DNA of 64,000 bases from Ephemerocybe angulata (Eukaryota > Basidiomycota > Agaricomycetes > Agaricales > Psathyrellaceae): contig JAACJK010000007.1 of NCBI GenBank assembly GCA_013368325.1, forward strand, positions 496,001 to 560,000, read 5' to 3'. The stretch's first letter is position 1; each line of letters starts with the position of its first letter. Made by a program: the position numbers and the translations under genes. The notes under the pieces are model-generated. The model saw only the letters and a program-made list of their open reading frames with translations, searched no databases and was not told where the DNA came from. Positions 1 to 11,121 of this stretch are shown one piece after another.

Positions 1-1163
1 GGTATGACTATCGTTTCGACCCTTGTCCTGTCGCTATCCCCCCTTTACGCACACCACGCCTTTCCACATCGCCGATGTTCTTAGCGTCGTCTTCCTTTTG
101 AGAGTTTATTGTTTGCGCAGGGTCGTCTGTTCCGCTCCACTGTTTATTTCGGGATCTCCCGCCCGCCCCTTTAACTCGCTTTCTACCCTTCTACCTTCCG
201 TATGTCCTCCTCCGCTCGTTTGCTTTTCCTTTCTCCCTTTCACAGGCTGAAATCCGCTGCGTATCCTCTATTTCCCCCTACTTACTCTTATCTTTTCTTT
301 GGGAGGGGAAAGCACTGTCGTTTACCCGTTTTTGTCCTATGATGTTTTCACGCTCCTTCTTTTTGTCATATCTAGTTCGCATGCCCTTATATTGCCCTCT
401 CATGTCACCTCTTCTGCTCTTTGCCGGTTGGTGATACCCATCGCTGGTTTGCCACTGCCTCGTACGCTTCCTTCCTCCATCGCTCGTGTCGTTTCACTGC
501 TGGTTTTACTTTGCCTTCCCTTCTTCTCTCCGTTCTTAACAAGCCTTGCGTGCCGGGATTCCTTGAACCGTCGCGGATGCTGTCTATCTCACCTATTCTG
601 GCCTGCTTTCTCGGCTTTGCGCCCAGGTCCCCAACTGTGCGTCCGTCTCCCAACTTGTTATGGTTGCGTCGTCCTCGGAGCACCGGGCTTTACCTCGGGA
701 TCGAGCTGTTGGTGTCGGGTCGCCTCCTCGCTCCGTGCCTTGTGACTCCGGAACCCTTCCATCTCCCCTTTGCTTGAGGTACGTGTTTCTTTGTTCGCGT
801 TTTACACGTTGTAATTTCCTTGGTTGTTTTTATCATTCCCTGTTGCGCTCCTTACGCGTCGTCGCTTGTTCTCGTTACAGCTGCAAGGAGGGTCCTACCG
901 GGGTGTCGATTGCTTCACCTACTGGAGTGTCGATTGCTTCACGGCGTTCCAGAAGTTCCTGTAGAATTTTGGGACTAATTTACGCGCTCGAAGACGTCCG
1001 CAAGTGACGTGCCGCCGGCGTCTTCCCTATAATGTCGTTGACTTCTATTCGGTCTTCCTTGATGAGGTCCTCGGCAGTCCAGTTCATTTCTCTCAGTTCC
1101 TCCATCCCGTCTGTGCCGTGACTTTGCGTTGTTGATGCCGGAGTCGGGGGGGTGAAGGTTCCC
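1..1163. other. No supported gene; pyrimidine-rich upstream region
   Basis: Several overlapping short open frames exist on both strands, but none resembles any other protein in the window and none shows a convincing exon-intron chain. The plus strand is strongly T/C-rich, as expected of an intergenic basidiomycete sequence. Remains of an unrecognised gene cannot be excluded around 300-1000. Confidence 0.5.
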
Positions 1164-1171
1164 TATATAAA
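1164..1171 (+). promoter_or_regulatory. TATA box upstream of the first F1 gene
   Basis: TATATAAA lies about 90 bases upstream of the ATG at 1260 and is followed by a C/T-rich stretch (TCCTCTTTCC-like), the usual arrangement of a fungal core promoter. The call rests on sequence and spacing only. Confidence 0.55.
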
Positions 1172-1259
1172 CGTCCTCTTTCCTCTTTCGTCCTCAGTCT
1201 TTCTTTTCTTTTACCACCTCTGAGGTCCGCAACCTTCTAGCTCCAAAACAGTATACGAG

Positions 1260-2053
1260 ATGAGTGTTTCTAATAGCGATGGTGCTCATTCCGTGCTCTT
1301 TTATCCTCGTCGGCCTTGTTTGATGTCGTGTGCTTCCGTTTTAGACGACGTGTTCCACCCTGCAAACGAGCCTCCTCAACATTTATTGTCAAACGAGTTG
1401 CCTTCTGCTCGCTCAGTTTCCGCCCCTTCGCCGCCGCCCTCTCCAATCGGACGCTCTCCTCCGCGACGTGAGTCTCTGCGTGTCGTCGTCACGAGTATTT
1501 CGTTGACTGCGTTACCTCTCCCTGTTTAGCCGCTTCCGGCGAGAGGTCCGTTGAATACACCGTGAACTCCTTGATGCCTTTGGGTATCGACCGGCTTTAC
1601 CAGCTTTGTGACGACTGGCATATTGCCCGTGCGGACATTGGGACTGTCCTCCACCATCGTGTCCTGGACATACTCGAGTCCTTTGGTCTCCCTCCCTCCC
1701 GGTTCCTGCAAATGCTTGACCTGTGTGAGAGCGTTGTCTCCGGTTCCTCCGTGTTGGCAGCCCTCTTCCCCGGCACCTTTGCGCCCGGCGACATCGACAT
1801 TTATGTCTCGGATGAATTCAAGAAATCAGTCATGAGTTTTCTTTACAAGCATGGCTACTCGCAGGCTAAGATGGTGTCTCCTTGGGTCCAGCGCAGCGAC
1901 GAACTGTGTCGCCGATCCCGTGGAGAAATGCGGGTTCTACGTCTGCAACGAGAAAAGTCGTGGTCAGTCTTTTTTAAATCTCCATGGGTTGTCGTCGTTC
2001 TGACAGTATTTCCTAGTTTTCGGTCTTTAGTATGTAATTCGCTCTCATTGTAG
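1260..2053 (+). pseudogene. F1 family gene copy 1 (nucleotidyltransferase-like), internally deleted
   Basis: Exon 1 starts at ATG 1260 and ends near 1468 before a GTGAGT donor. Exon 2 starts after TTTAG near 1530 and encodes a leucine-rich helical region followed by GSSVLAALFPG and then GDIDIYV. The G-S ... D-x-D pattern is the signature of the polymerase-beta-type nucleotidyltransferase fold. Compared with copy 2 (2805-4359), the frame then breaks. After about residue HGYSQAKM, the next conserved block appears in another frame near 1898-1958. It encodes CGFYVCNEKSR, matching the C-terminal YGFFICNDHHR of copy 2, and is again followed by a donor-like GTCAGT. The central part present in copy 2 is missing. 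I read this as a truncated, frameshifted pseudogene; the alternative is a much shortened but expressed protein. Confidence 0.55.
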
Positions 2054-2804
2054 CTTGTTCTTCCAAATATAACGAGCGCTCTCTGGCGCCTATTGTTCCG
2101 ATTCACCGTTGTCACGCTCGTCCTGTCCTTGTCTCATCCGTGTTGTCTAACGTATGTTTCCTTACCCTTGGAAGTTTCTGCATAGGATGTTCTGGCCCTC
2201 CCTCGTCTTCTGACCTGTTTCGTAGGTATTTAACTCGTTTCAACCTCTCTTGAAGATCGCTTGAGGGTTAGCCTGCGGCAATAAAGATCGTTTCACATCA
2301 TCGTTCTCAAATGTGCCGATCAGTATTCCTGCCTGCTTCCGGAGGCTGATCCACGGAATGTATCGATCTGTTAGATGCGCATCGTGGAGAGGACCCCTCT
2401 CCCTTTCCCTTCTTTCCTTCCTTAGGATCGCGTTTCAGGGAGAGATACTCTTGAAGTGGTACCGTGATAATCGGGAGGTGTGCAGCATCAGTGCCGCCGG
2501 GGATCAGGTGCGTGGGTAAGTTGTCGCCCTCCTCACACTTTCGTCGCTGGTCGTCGGACTCTCTCTCGCTTTCCTCGGTGTTCACCCCTGCTTCTTTATG
2601 ATGCGTGTTTCGCCAGGAGCTCGGACGCCGTGGTGTAAACTCGTTCGCCACCCTTCCACTTTCCCTCCTTGACGTTGTTCCGCACATTACCGTTTGTCGC
2701 CCTCCGCGGATGTGCGCCTCACGATACCTGTGTGTGCGTGTATATATATATCCTCGATTTGCTTTCAGGTACTCACGTTCACTGACTGTCTCGCTTTGCT
2801 TATC
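2054..2804. other. Spacer between F1 copies 1 and 2
   Basis: There is no coding exon I can support. An open stretch at about 2055-2150 ends at a GTATGT donor-like site and could be a remnant exon of copy 1. The run TATATATATA at about 2741-2750 lies about 55-65 bases upstream of the ATG of copy 2 and may belong to its promoter. Confidence 0.4.
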
Positions 2805-4359
2805 ATGACCAGCATAAAATCCTCGAAGAAATCGTCCAGAAACCGTCGCCCATTAGCGTCGTTGCCTACACTTTCTCCCGGTTCCTATCCCCCCAAGAGG
2901 ATACGCGCTGTCGCCAGTTCTTCCCAAGCTGCAGTCACCCTTCCTTCTGAGAATCTCGCACCGTCTTCCCCCGATGAAAACCAGGTAGCGCCCAGTGTCT
3001 CCGACGATCCGCTTGAGAACGTTGTCGTCTACTCAGCGCCAATCTGTGACAACGGAGACGATACCGCCGATGCCGACCCCTCAGGTATGTACTTCTTCCT
3101 CTGCCTTTGCTCGTGCTCGTGTAGCATTAGTAGGGTTGACGACGGTGCTCACCTCAACACGTTAGATGCGTCCATGCCTGTTGATGTTCAGGGGACCGAT
3201 TCCGACTCTCTGTATGATGATGACGATGAAGGATCCGTCAGAATTTTGCCGCCGCCTGTTTGCCGCTCCCAAGGTCGTGCCTACGTCTTGACCGACGCCG
3301 ATGCCTGTACGTTCGTGCTTTGCGCGCTTTATGTCCTGCCATTTTGCTTATTCCTCTATGCAGCCGCGTTTCCGTCTCTCTCCGATGCCGAGAGAGAGGC
3401 TTTCCTTCGGGGACTTTCTGTCGAAGATTTGGCTCGGCTCTGCGACGGAGGGCTTGTTGACTTCGATGTCGTCGGGGAGGTCCTCCATAATCGATTGGAG
3501 GACTTGGTTTCTCTTTTCGCTCTCAGCAGAAACGAAGTCCTCGAAATGTTAAAGTGGACGGAGGGAGTTATCGCCGGCTCTTCCGTCTTGGCCCTCCTCT
3601 TTCCCGGTCTTCGTACGTTTGGGGGCCTTGACGTGTTCGTCGGGTCGGAGTTCGGCAATGCAGCGCTGGGCTTTTTCCGTCGGAAAGGGTACATCAAGAC
3701 CCATACCACTTATTCTTGGGAGCGGAGCTGCAGAGCTGACAAGTACAGGCCCCCTCCCTCCAAGATATACGGCTCGAAGAGAGCTACAGATGAGCCTGTG
3801 AAGGAGATTCACGAGTTGACGAACGTGGCTCATTCGAGAAAGGTCATGATCTACGTGTCGCCATCACGATCCGTTCTGCCCCTCCTTCGAAGTCCTACAA
3901 CCCTGTGCATGAACTATATCGCCCACCATGGCGTGGTGGTCCTCCATCGGCTTACTCTGTCTCGTATTGGCATGAAGAACCTTCCTGCTGACGAGGTAAC
4001 GACATCTCTTCAATCCTTTTATTCAAAGTACCAGGAGAGGGGATTCCAGATTTGGGATAAACTCGAGGTTGAGCACGAATGCTCGGTGGATGAGCGATGT
4101 CCATTGAAGGCCAGAAGCCTTTTCGACAACCATGTCGTCCATTTCAAGTCGCCTGCTTATAAGGCCGTAGACGGATCCGTGCTACGCCGCCAGGAGGCCG
4201 ACATCATGCTGTGGCGGTCAGGTGCCGCCCTGGCGTGCGATCCATCCTCTAGCGAGCGTTACGGATTCTTCATTTGCAACGATCACCATCGGAGTACGTG
4301 TCTCTTTTCACTTCCGCGAATCGTCTAACAACCAAACATTTACAGTCCTGGACTACTGA
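2805..4359 (+). CDS. F1 family gene copy 2 (nucleotidyltransferase-like hypothetical protein)
   Basis: The ATG at 2805 is chosen because upstream in-frame codons look like 5' leader. An uninterrupted frame hides two probable introns: GTATGT at 3085 to TAG, and GTACGT at 3308 to TATGCAG at 3361. The last exon is TCCTGGACTACTGA after TTTACAG at 4345. The N-terminal ~100 residues are basic and Ser/Pro-rich (probably disordered). A leucine-rich helical segment follows, then GSSVLALLFPG and GGLDVFV. The first Asp of the D-x-D motif seen in copies 1 and 3 is Gly here, so catalysis is doubtful. Further on lies an H-E-C-x5-R-C-P motif, also in copy 3 as H-E-C-x4-R-T-C-P. The C-terminus has YGFFICNDHHR. 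The family is unnamed; the NTase relation is an inference from the motif. Confidence 0.6.
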
Positions 4360-5031
4360 CCGCGTAGTCGTTTTCACTTCGATCACGGCCCGACATCTGC
4401 TGGCATTTTCCGTTCTCTCTCTTTATGCCGCTCGCTCTCTCTATTTCTTCTTACATCTCCATTTTACTCCGCGTCTCCGTCTGATTATTTATGCCAATTT
4501 TCCCTTCAGTATGTGTTCTCTATCCCATCACTTATTTATTTATGATGTGGCTTGATTTCCTGGTGATGTCAATGCCGCTATGCACATTGTCTTTCTCAGC
4601 CATATATATGCCATCTTCTGCCTCTGATATGTGTTGTCGCCATTTTCTCTGTCGCCAGACCGCTCGTTCGCCGTTTGATCGAGTCCACGACGTCCCCGTC
4701 CTACAATCTCGTTCGTGAATTGGGTTTTGTGCACGTGAAGGGAACCGTCGTCACTCTGTCGTGTGGGAGGCGACATCTTGCTGATGGCTTTTTCTGATCA
4801 TGTCCTGCGCCTTAGAGGCTGTTTCGGCGTCTAAATAGGCGCCTCCCCAGCTCACTTGGTCAAGTCGTGAAACTTTGAAGATACTTTCTATTGGGCTTGA
4901 CATGTTGAATTTGGATTACGCCTTGGAGCTCTCCCTTCTCTGAAAGCGAAATTATTAACCGGCTTTTCTTTTGGAAGGGGCGCTGAGATTTGAAACTGCA
5001 CGATTGTTTGGATGCATAGCAAAACTTGTGT
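4360..5031. other. Spacer, no gene seen
   Basis: This T/C-rich plus-strand stretch between convergent genes (F1 copy 2 on plus, F2 copy 1 on minus) holds only short unsupported frames. Confidence 0.5.
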
Positions 5032-6102
5032 TTAAGTGAAGGTGCCATGTACTATTACAAATTGCAGCGGCGTCGTCATTTTCCATGGGGAGCTTCTAAT
5101 ACCGGGATCGGTCACAAGGGCCGTGTATCCTATCGTGGCAACGGTACCGTACTTCAAGTCACCTTCCACTTGAGGGAGCAGGTGAAGGTCCCTCCATCCG
5201 CTTCCGCCGTCCTCAAAGCATAGATCGTGATCAGATGCATCGAACACAGGTACTGGTCGCGATCTCGTCAGTTATAATTCAGCAATTGCTGGAATGAACG
5301 CGTCCGCTACGTACTGTCGCATTCAAATGGGAGCGCTACGGGGTAATCCTTGTCAGCGGTGAAGCGTCTCGGATTGTCTTCGGTTCTTTCCTCGAAATGG
5401 TATGCCTCTCGACTGCAGTGGCATTCGAGGAGGGGAAGAGGATATCCTGGGTTCGGCTTGTAAGTTGGTTTCTTCCATTGTGAATCCTGCTGTCTTCTGT
5501 TGTCGTTGTCCATGACTGATGTACTCATGAAGTCAGGCTCTGGTGAACGATAACCAGCATCACGGTCTCACCTTTTTTCTTTGTCATAAAGGAGACCTGC
5601 CCGTTCACGAAGCTGAAGGCGATGTCGCGTTGATGGGACACGGCTCCCAGGTACGCAACCGAGCGCTGGAGCTCACCTTCGAGAGGCCACAGAGAAATTC
5701 GGTGATCTATCATGTTGCCAACCCGGAAGCCTCCACCTTTTATAAACGGAGCGCTGGTAATGTATCCGGTCATAACGAATATCGCCATCCTGGGGTTGCC
5801 GTTGGTTCGGCTCATTGTCGTCGAAGGGGGAGCTACCATATATACCCCTAGAGGGGCCTTTAAGCCCTGGGTCTTCGATAGGGGTGCTCGAGCTGGGTTC
5901 ACAATGACTCCGTTTCCCTCGGAGGCAAGTAGTTCCTCGAGTCTCCTGTAGTTGGTCTTAGTATCGACGTCGCTGCGATTCGCCTGGGAGCATACCTAGA
6001 GAGCCAACGGTTTCCTGGTTTCTCCATAATCTTAGTCCTGAGTTCATAGGGGCGTTTGATTTCTTCGAGGGTGTGAGGGAGCCAACCTCCGTAGGGCTTC
6101 AC
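5032..6102 (-). CDS. F2 family gene copy 1 (unrecognised family)
   Basis: Read on the minus strand, the exons are: about 6102-5950 (start region uncertain); 5932-5530, carrying VNPARAPLSKTQG, then ACFVMTG-like IFVMTGY, DHRISLWPLEGELQRSVAYLG and VSFMTKKKGE; and a last exon about 5250-5032 with PVFDASD, TVATIGYTA and LQFVIVHGTFT before the stop. The same ordered blocks recur in the F2 copies at 7.2-8.5, 26.6-29.1, 39.3-40.6, 43.5-44.7 and 47.9-49.1 kb, which is why I accept it as real. I recognise no catalytic motif, signal peptide or membrane segment. Alternating hydrophobics suggest a beta-rich fold (inference). Function unknown. Confidence 0.6.
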
Positions 6103-7222
6103 GTTGATACCGCTGTGTTATTTCCAGAGTCAACCAAGGTTCCGCTACCGGTATGTGGCATACCTAATATCCGGAAGTGTCGAGTTTGGGTTTATCAGCG
6201 CGTTTTCAATGCTTCCGTGAGGGAGGCTATCTTGTCGTCCAATTTGAAGGAGGTGGAAAGGAACGGTGATGGTCTTAGGCATTTGGGAAGGATAAAGAAA
6301 AAAAAGAAGGAAAAAAAGTAAAAGTGGATTGTGATGCTCGCTCGCCTTTTCGACTCGCCTGTATTTGACTGGTGAACGATTGCTTTATCTGCTATCCTCG
6401 CACGTTGAGGTGTGCGTTGTTAGACAGTCCGTGGCGTTACTTAGCGCGGCGATACTCGTCGCGAACGTTTCTATAGTGAAACAACTTCTTGCTTCGTCAG
6501 GCTATCCGTACCCTCCATACATCCTCGGCGTTTCCTACAAAACACTGGAGCCGCTTCCTTCTACGTTCCGGCCTGTCTCCTCTAACGGTTTTCGATCATC
6601 TTCCCTCTCTGTGATGTACTCCTTGAAACTTCGGAGACGCGTTCGCGTTCGTGATCCGGGGCTGGCTGGACAGGCGGAACTTTTGGGACCAGTTGCGACC
6701 TTTGGAGTCAACAGGCGATACGACACACCTATCATTTGGGATCTGCAGGTCAGCCCTACGCAAGGTAGCGAGAGTAAGTACGCAAGCCATCGAGAGTAAT
6801 CTGTGGCGTACAGAACCTCGTCGAAATTTTCCAACCCCGCTTTCGATGACCTTGGGAGCGCTCTCAGGGTTTGGTTAAATGCCCAATTGTTTTCGCTATG
6901 TCTCCAATATATCTTCAACTAAAACGCGGTACTTCTGGCCCTGTGTGGAGGTGATCACTACTTGGCGTTGTTGCTTCCTTATTTTATTTTCGCGCGGCGG
7001 ACGTCGTCCTTACGGTGGGTGGTAGGGCCTCGCGGCCTGCATTTGTTCCTCAAGGCCCTGTTGATCTTGCTTGGTGCCTGCAGAACGTTAGACATGTTTC
7101 GGTGACTTTCGGGGTCGAGTATTTCGACTTAACAGATCCCTTTCGCGAAAATTGGAGCTTTATTTGTGAGACTAATGAATGAAAATTTGACATAACGCTT
7201 TCCATCGTATCGCACGTGCACT
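6103..7222. other. Spacer, no gene supported
   Basis: An A-rich run occurs at about 6293-6324. Open frames at 6365-6799 (+) and 6535-6918 (-) have no paralogue in the window and no clear splice context. They may be remnants. Confidence 0.4.
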
Positions 7223-8541
7223 TCATCGTCCCCCCTCTGCGTAGTGTACCACTACGAATTGAATTGGAAGGGTTAGAGACCCAATTCCCTTAGGTGCTGT
7301 AGTGGCTAGCGCCGTGAAGCCTACCGTGACGAGGGCGTCGAGAGGAAGTTCGCCTCGCCACAGAGGGAGGTTGGTGACTACCTCCCAAGTCCATTCTGTG
7401 AAACAGATCTGGTGATTCATAGCGTTGAACACTGGGACTGTTGCTCGAATGTTAGGCGCTGATACAGTTGAGGAGGCTATGATCTGCTTACTGTCTGCTT
7501 CAAATCGCAACGCAACCGGAAAATCAAAGTTCTTTAGCGGTTGAAGGTTGTCGTAGTGTTCGCTGCGTCCGACGAGGTAAGGGTAGGGACCACGGGCGGT
7601 GGAGAGCTTCGGTAACCTCGCTCCCTCGTCTGCATCTGTCCCCACTTGCTCTTTCCTCTCTTCAGCTTCTTGGAGAGAGCCGAATGTCATATTTCTTTTC
7701 TTAGGGCGAATATGCGTTGGGGCGGTATCATCTGAAGAAGAGTTAACAGAGGTAAAGGCCTTGTTGCTTCTGGATGCTCACCACGTTTGCCGGTGACGAA
7801 CGTAACCTGGCCTCCGCTAAAGTTGAAGGCTATCTTCGATTTGTGCGCCACCGCTGCGAGAAAAGCGAAGGTCCGCTGGTACACGTCCTCGAAGGGCCAG
7901 ATGCTGAGCCTCTTGTCGGTCCTTAAAGTCGAATCGCGTTTGTTTCGCGAGGTGTATCCTCCCTTGATATATGATTCCGATACGGCCCCGGTCATAACAA
8001 AGCACGCGGCGAGGGGTCGTTCCCAAGGATGCTGGAGGTTTTCGTGAGGAGGTGAAGTATAGTACACGCCCCAAGGTGTTTCGAGACCTTGAACAGCATC
8101 GAGGGGCGCGAAAGCTGGGTTGATAATCGTTCTGTGTTGGCGGAAGCATGCCACAGAGTCGATGCGCCTGAATATTGTCGGGTTAGTGAGCTCTCTCGAG
8201 AAGGTGCTACACGGTTTGGGCACGACTTACTCAGCGACCCATGCCGTGTCGTCGTGCCTTCGGAGGGCCTCCAGGACATAGCAGGGCAGCAGCCCGCAGT
8301 CGCTAGGGTGGAAAAAGGCGCCGTACGGGTAGAGCAATACGGTCCTGGTCTCTCTTTAGTACCTTTCCTCGCATAGTCAATAACTTACTCACTTAAGCAG
8401 GGGGAAAGCGGGGGATTCGTCGTCGTACCACCGCGGGTTCTCCAGATCTGCGTGGCATTGCTCTGGAGTAGGTGGTGGGTTGGGAGGGAACTCCTCTTCG
8501 ACGGAGATCCCTTCAGCTACGTTCTGAATCATGCTGGCCAT
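7223..8541 (-). CDS. F2 family gene copy 2 (unrecognised family)
   Basis: The minus-strand ATG at 8541 begins MASMIQN; exon 1 ends PRWYDDESPAFPLL before GTGAGT near 8393. A short exon (CYVLEALRRHDDTAWVAE) ends at GTAAGT near 8232. The main exon begins after TATTCAG near 8171 and encodes RRIDSVACFRQHRTIINPAF, then GVYYTSPPH, AACFVMTGAV, DKRLSIWPFEDVYQRTFAFL and QVTFVTGKRGE. The last exon has PVFNAMNHQ, LPLDALVTVGFTA and IQFVVVHYAEGG before the stop. The WYD block in exon 1 also occurs in copy 4. It is divergently paired with the F3 gene starting at 9284. No known domain is recognised. Confidence 0.65.
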
Positions 8542-9283
8542 CGTGCTCGTGTAGTGTAAGTGATGAAGAACAACCGCGATAGCGAGTTGGATTGTCAAAT
8601 TTACGGTCCATCCTTTATCTTGGACGCTCCCATCAAGGGCCCTTACCTTTGCATGGGCGTCGCATGAGTAGTTGCTTCGACTCTTTCCTTCCGTGGAGTT
8701 ACCGCATTCGTGCGGAAGACTGATTCGCGACCTTTTGCTCCACAGAGACCCGGCACTTCGGTTCCACCTTAACTGGGCGTCTCCCGGTTCGTAAACGCTG
8801 AATCTGAACCTTATTGACGCTTTTTAGGGTCTTCCTGCTTGCTCGATCTTGACTTCTCTTCTCCTTTGGAAACGACTTTATTAATCTGCGGCGGCTGCGG
8901 AGGTTGCACTTTCTCATATTGACGAGTTCTCTCCCCGCCGTCGGAGAGCGTTACGGGTGAAGGGATCGTGGACAGATCCGATTTGCTTTTTTCCTTTGCT
9001 CTAGTTCTTCCAATCGATCGTATCCCTCGTCTCCTTCATTTTTTAGTACGTGATCCGTGGGCTACAGATCTGTCAGACTGAATGCTCCCTGACGATGCTC
9101 TGTCGTCGAACTGACTTAATGACCCGCTCTTTCTCGAATGTGTTCCAAAAGTGCAGTTCCCCGTGGTTCTACCCTAGCAGTTTCCGCCAGCGGGTTGCGA
9201 CATACTCAGCTGACCTTCATGAAGTGTAGCGCTCTTTTTTTTACAGCCGCGGGAATCATGGAATTTGTCGTTGCGCGCTCCCT
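8542..9283. other. Divergent spacer between F2 copy 2 and F3 copy 1
   Basis: About 740 bases lie between the two start codons. No coding exon is supported. This is where a shared promoter region would lie; I see no clear TATA box or operator. Confidence 0.45.
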
Positions 9284-9551
9284 ATGGATGACTCCTTTTA
9301 TTCGAGTAATACACCTGGACCTTCCAGCAGTGCTCGCTACCTCATGGATTTTCAACTTTCTTCCCTGCGCACCACCTGTAACACCTTCCCGAGCTCTGAT
9401 GGAATCTTTCATGGCAGTGGTGACGTCAGAACAGGCGCCGTACTAGGCGCCCTGCTGCAACAACTTGTGGATAGCCTCCCCCCTCTGAAGGTCATCGGCG
9501 CAGCGGAGTACGACAGCGAGCGCGAAGTTTACGTCGTAGTCGACTACTTTG

Positions 9552-9555
9552 CCGT
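9552..9555. repeat. Target-site duplication (left) of the LTR element
   Basis: CCGT here is repeated at 23593-23596 directly after the 3' LTR. Because the LTR's first base is T, the duplication could be read as CCGTT (5 bp), with the LTR starting one base later. TG...CA termini favour 4 bp. Four to six base duplications are normal for Ty3/gypsy integrases. Confidence 0.75.
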
Positions 9556-10763
9556 TGATACGACCGTGGACTATTTTCGCGGTTTTACGGTCGTATGTGT
9601 AAGGTCGTAGCACCGGCTCGAGCACTAAGCACTACACTGCTTACATTGGCCTCCAAGATCAGAACCTGGGTTGAGACAAAAGGGAGCACTTCAGACGCCG
9701 CTTGAGCAGGGGACACTGGTGATCACTAGTAAGACGGATTAGTACTGAAACCGCCTCAGGGTGACTGAGCGGTTTGACAAGTCGTGTACGAAAGGTCTTA
9801 GAGTCCTGGTGCGAGCGAAACACTTAGGGCGCCAGCAACAACAACCCCTCCTCGCCACCCAAGGGTACCACACCTGGCGAGTCGGATAGCGAGTCAGGCC
9901 GTCTGAATTCTCAAATGAAGGATCCCCGCTCAATCGAGCAAGGAAAGGCAAGGCGGCGCAGGGATACCAGGCAGCAGGAGCAACGGCACTCGCGGCCCTC
10001 GGAGTTTTCCGACCGCGTCGGCAAAACCCGAAACTCGGCATGGGCGGCTTCAGACTTAGACGTTTCACGCGAGGCGGTCTCGTCAGCCCCAGGCTGTCCG
10101 ACCACACACGGAAAAAGGATAACAGGAATAACAGGGGTGAGTCCCTCGAAATGCAAGGGAGCTCCACAACGGAGAGTCCAAGCGCGAGAGGGATAAGCCC
10201 GCGTCACTATAAAAGGAAAACAGGGTCATCAATAACGGAGCGGCATCCTCGGCATGCTGCGCCGCGTCCAACTTAGCGCGAAACCGCGCAACAACCGACT
10301 CAAGCCTCGCAACCTCAAGACTCAGCACCCTAGAAAATTGAAGGAAAATCGTAGACGGCGTGACTGTGACCAAGGGGGTCACACTATAAAAGTAAAACCG
10401 CGTAGCACTTAGTTTCTTCAGCTTGTATACTTCAGATTTAATCTCTCTCTCTCAATCGTACTTTGTGTCTCTTTCATTACGCCGCGTCGGCTTTTGAGGA
10501 TTCGTGAAACGGAAACTGGAACGCTTTGCCTACTGAGTCGAGACATACTACTTCCTCAGTCCGCTTAGTTAAATAGACTTGCCTACGCCTCTCACGAGCG
10601 TAGTCTCTTCTTGGAGTTGGTTTTGTGTGGTGTGTAACCGTCGAGAATTGTACCCTCCGGCCACGCCGCTCTCTTCCAACGAACTCAGCCTTTGTGTTTG
10701 TGTGGTTGGTTTTGGTTGCAAACGATTGTCATCGTTTGTGTCTTTTCTCCGCACTTCGCATCA
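9556..10763 (+). repeat. 5' LTR
   Basis: The 1208-bp repeat starts TGATACGACC and ends CTTCGCATCA. TATAAAA occurs at 10208-10214 and again at 10385-10391; the second is followed by a CT-rich stretch and is a plausible U3 promoter. A 10-base inverted repeat (ATACGACCGT at 9558-9567, ACGGTCGTAT at 9587-9596) lies at the extreme 5' end. Open frames inside the LTR appear twice because the LTR is duplicated; I do not regard them as genes. Confidence 0.95.
10385..10391 (+). promoter_or_regulatory. Probable LTR TATA box
   Basis: TATAAAA follows GGGGTCACAC and precedes a CTCTCTCTC stretch typical of fungal start regions. The same sequence occurs in the 3' LTR at 23214-23220. Confidence 0.5.
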
Positions 10764-10766
10764 AAT

Positions 10767-10782
10767 TGGAGCCCACCGCGAG
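10767..10782 (+). promoter_or_regulatory. Probable primer-binding site
   Basis: TGGAGCCCACCGCGAG starts three bases after the 5' LTR end. TGG would pair with the CCA end of a tRNA primer. I cannot assign the tRNA from sequence alone. Confidence 0.5.
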
Positions 10783-11121
10783 GGAGGTGAAGAATCGGTT
10801 TCACACCTCCTCTCCAACAAAGTAGAACAGGAAAAGGGGTTGCTTTGAGCAAAAGCAACAAATACCAACACGCCTACTTCAAGCGGGTCGCAACCCGTAG
10901 CTACTAGGCAAACTAGGAACTCTCAGTCAGCTGGTGCGGTCGACGTTAGACAGTATCCTAGCACGAGAAAAGTAAAGGCAGCAAAGAGTCGAAGAGCAGA
11001 CACTCCAGACTCGACAGAACAGGAAACTTTCGAAGAGGCTCTTGAACAATTTGGGAGCCCGCTTACCGAATTATCTTCAGAATCGGAAATAGAATCGGAA
11101 CTCTTATTACCAAAGAGAAAA
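10783..11121 (+). other. Leader upstream of gag, open but without ATG
   Basis: The gag frame stays open upstream to a stop near 10848 with no ATG. It would encode an acidic, Ser/Glu-rich stretch ending in LLPKRK just before the ATG at 11122. It is either non-coding leader or an N-terminal extension from a non-AUG start. Confidence 0.4.

Noticed and set aside
299..1007. Overlapping plus-strand frames of 90-150 residues
   Set aside because: They begin with non-ATG codons or lack splice context, and their Ser/Pro/Leu-rich composition reflects the T/C-rich strand.
9739..10754. Several open frames inside the LTRs, present again at 22568-23583
   Set aside because: They occur twice only because the LTR is duplicated, they overlap on both strands, and they show no protein motifs.
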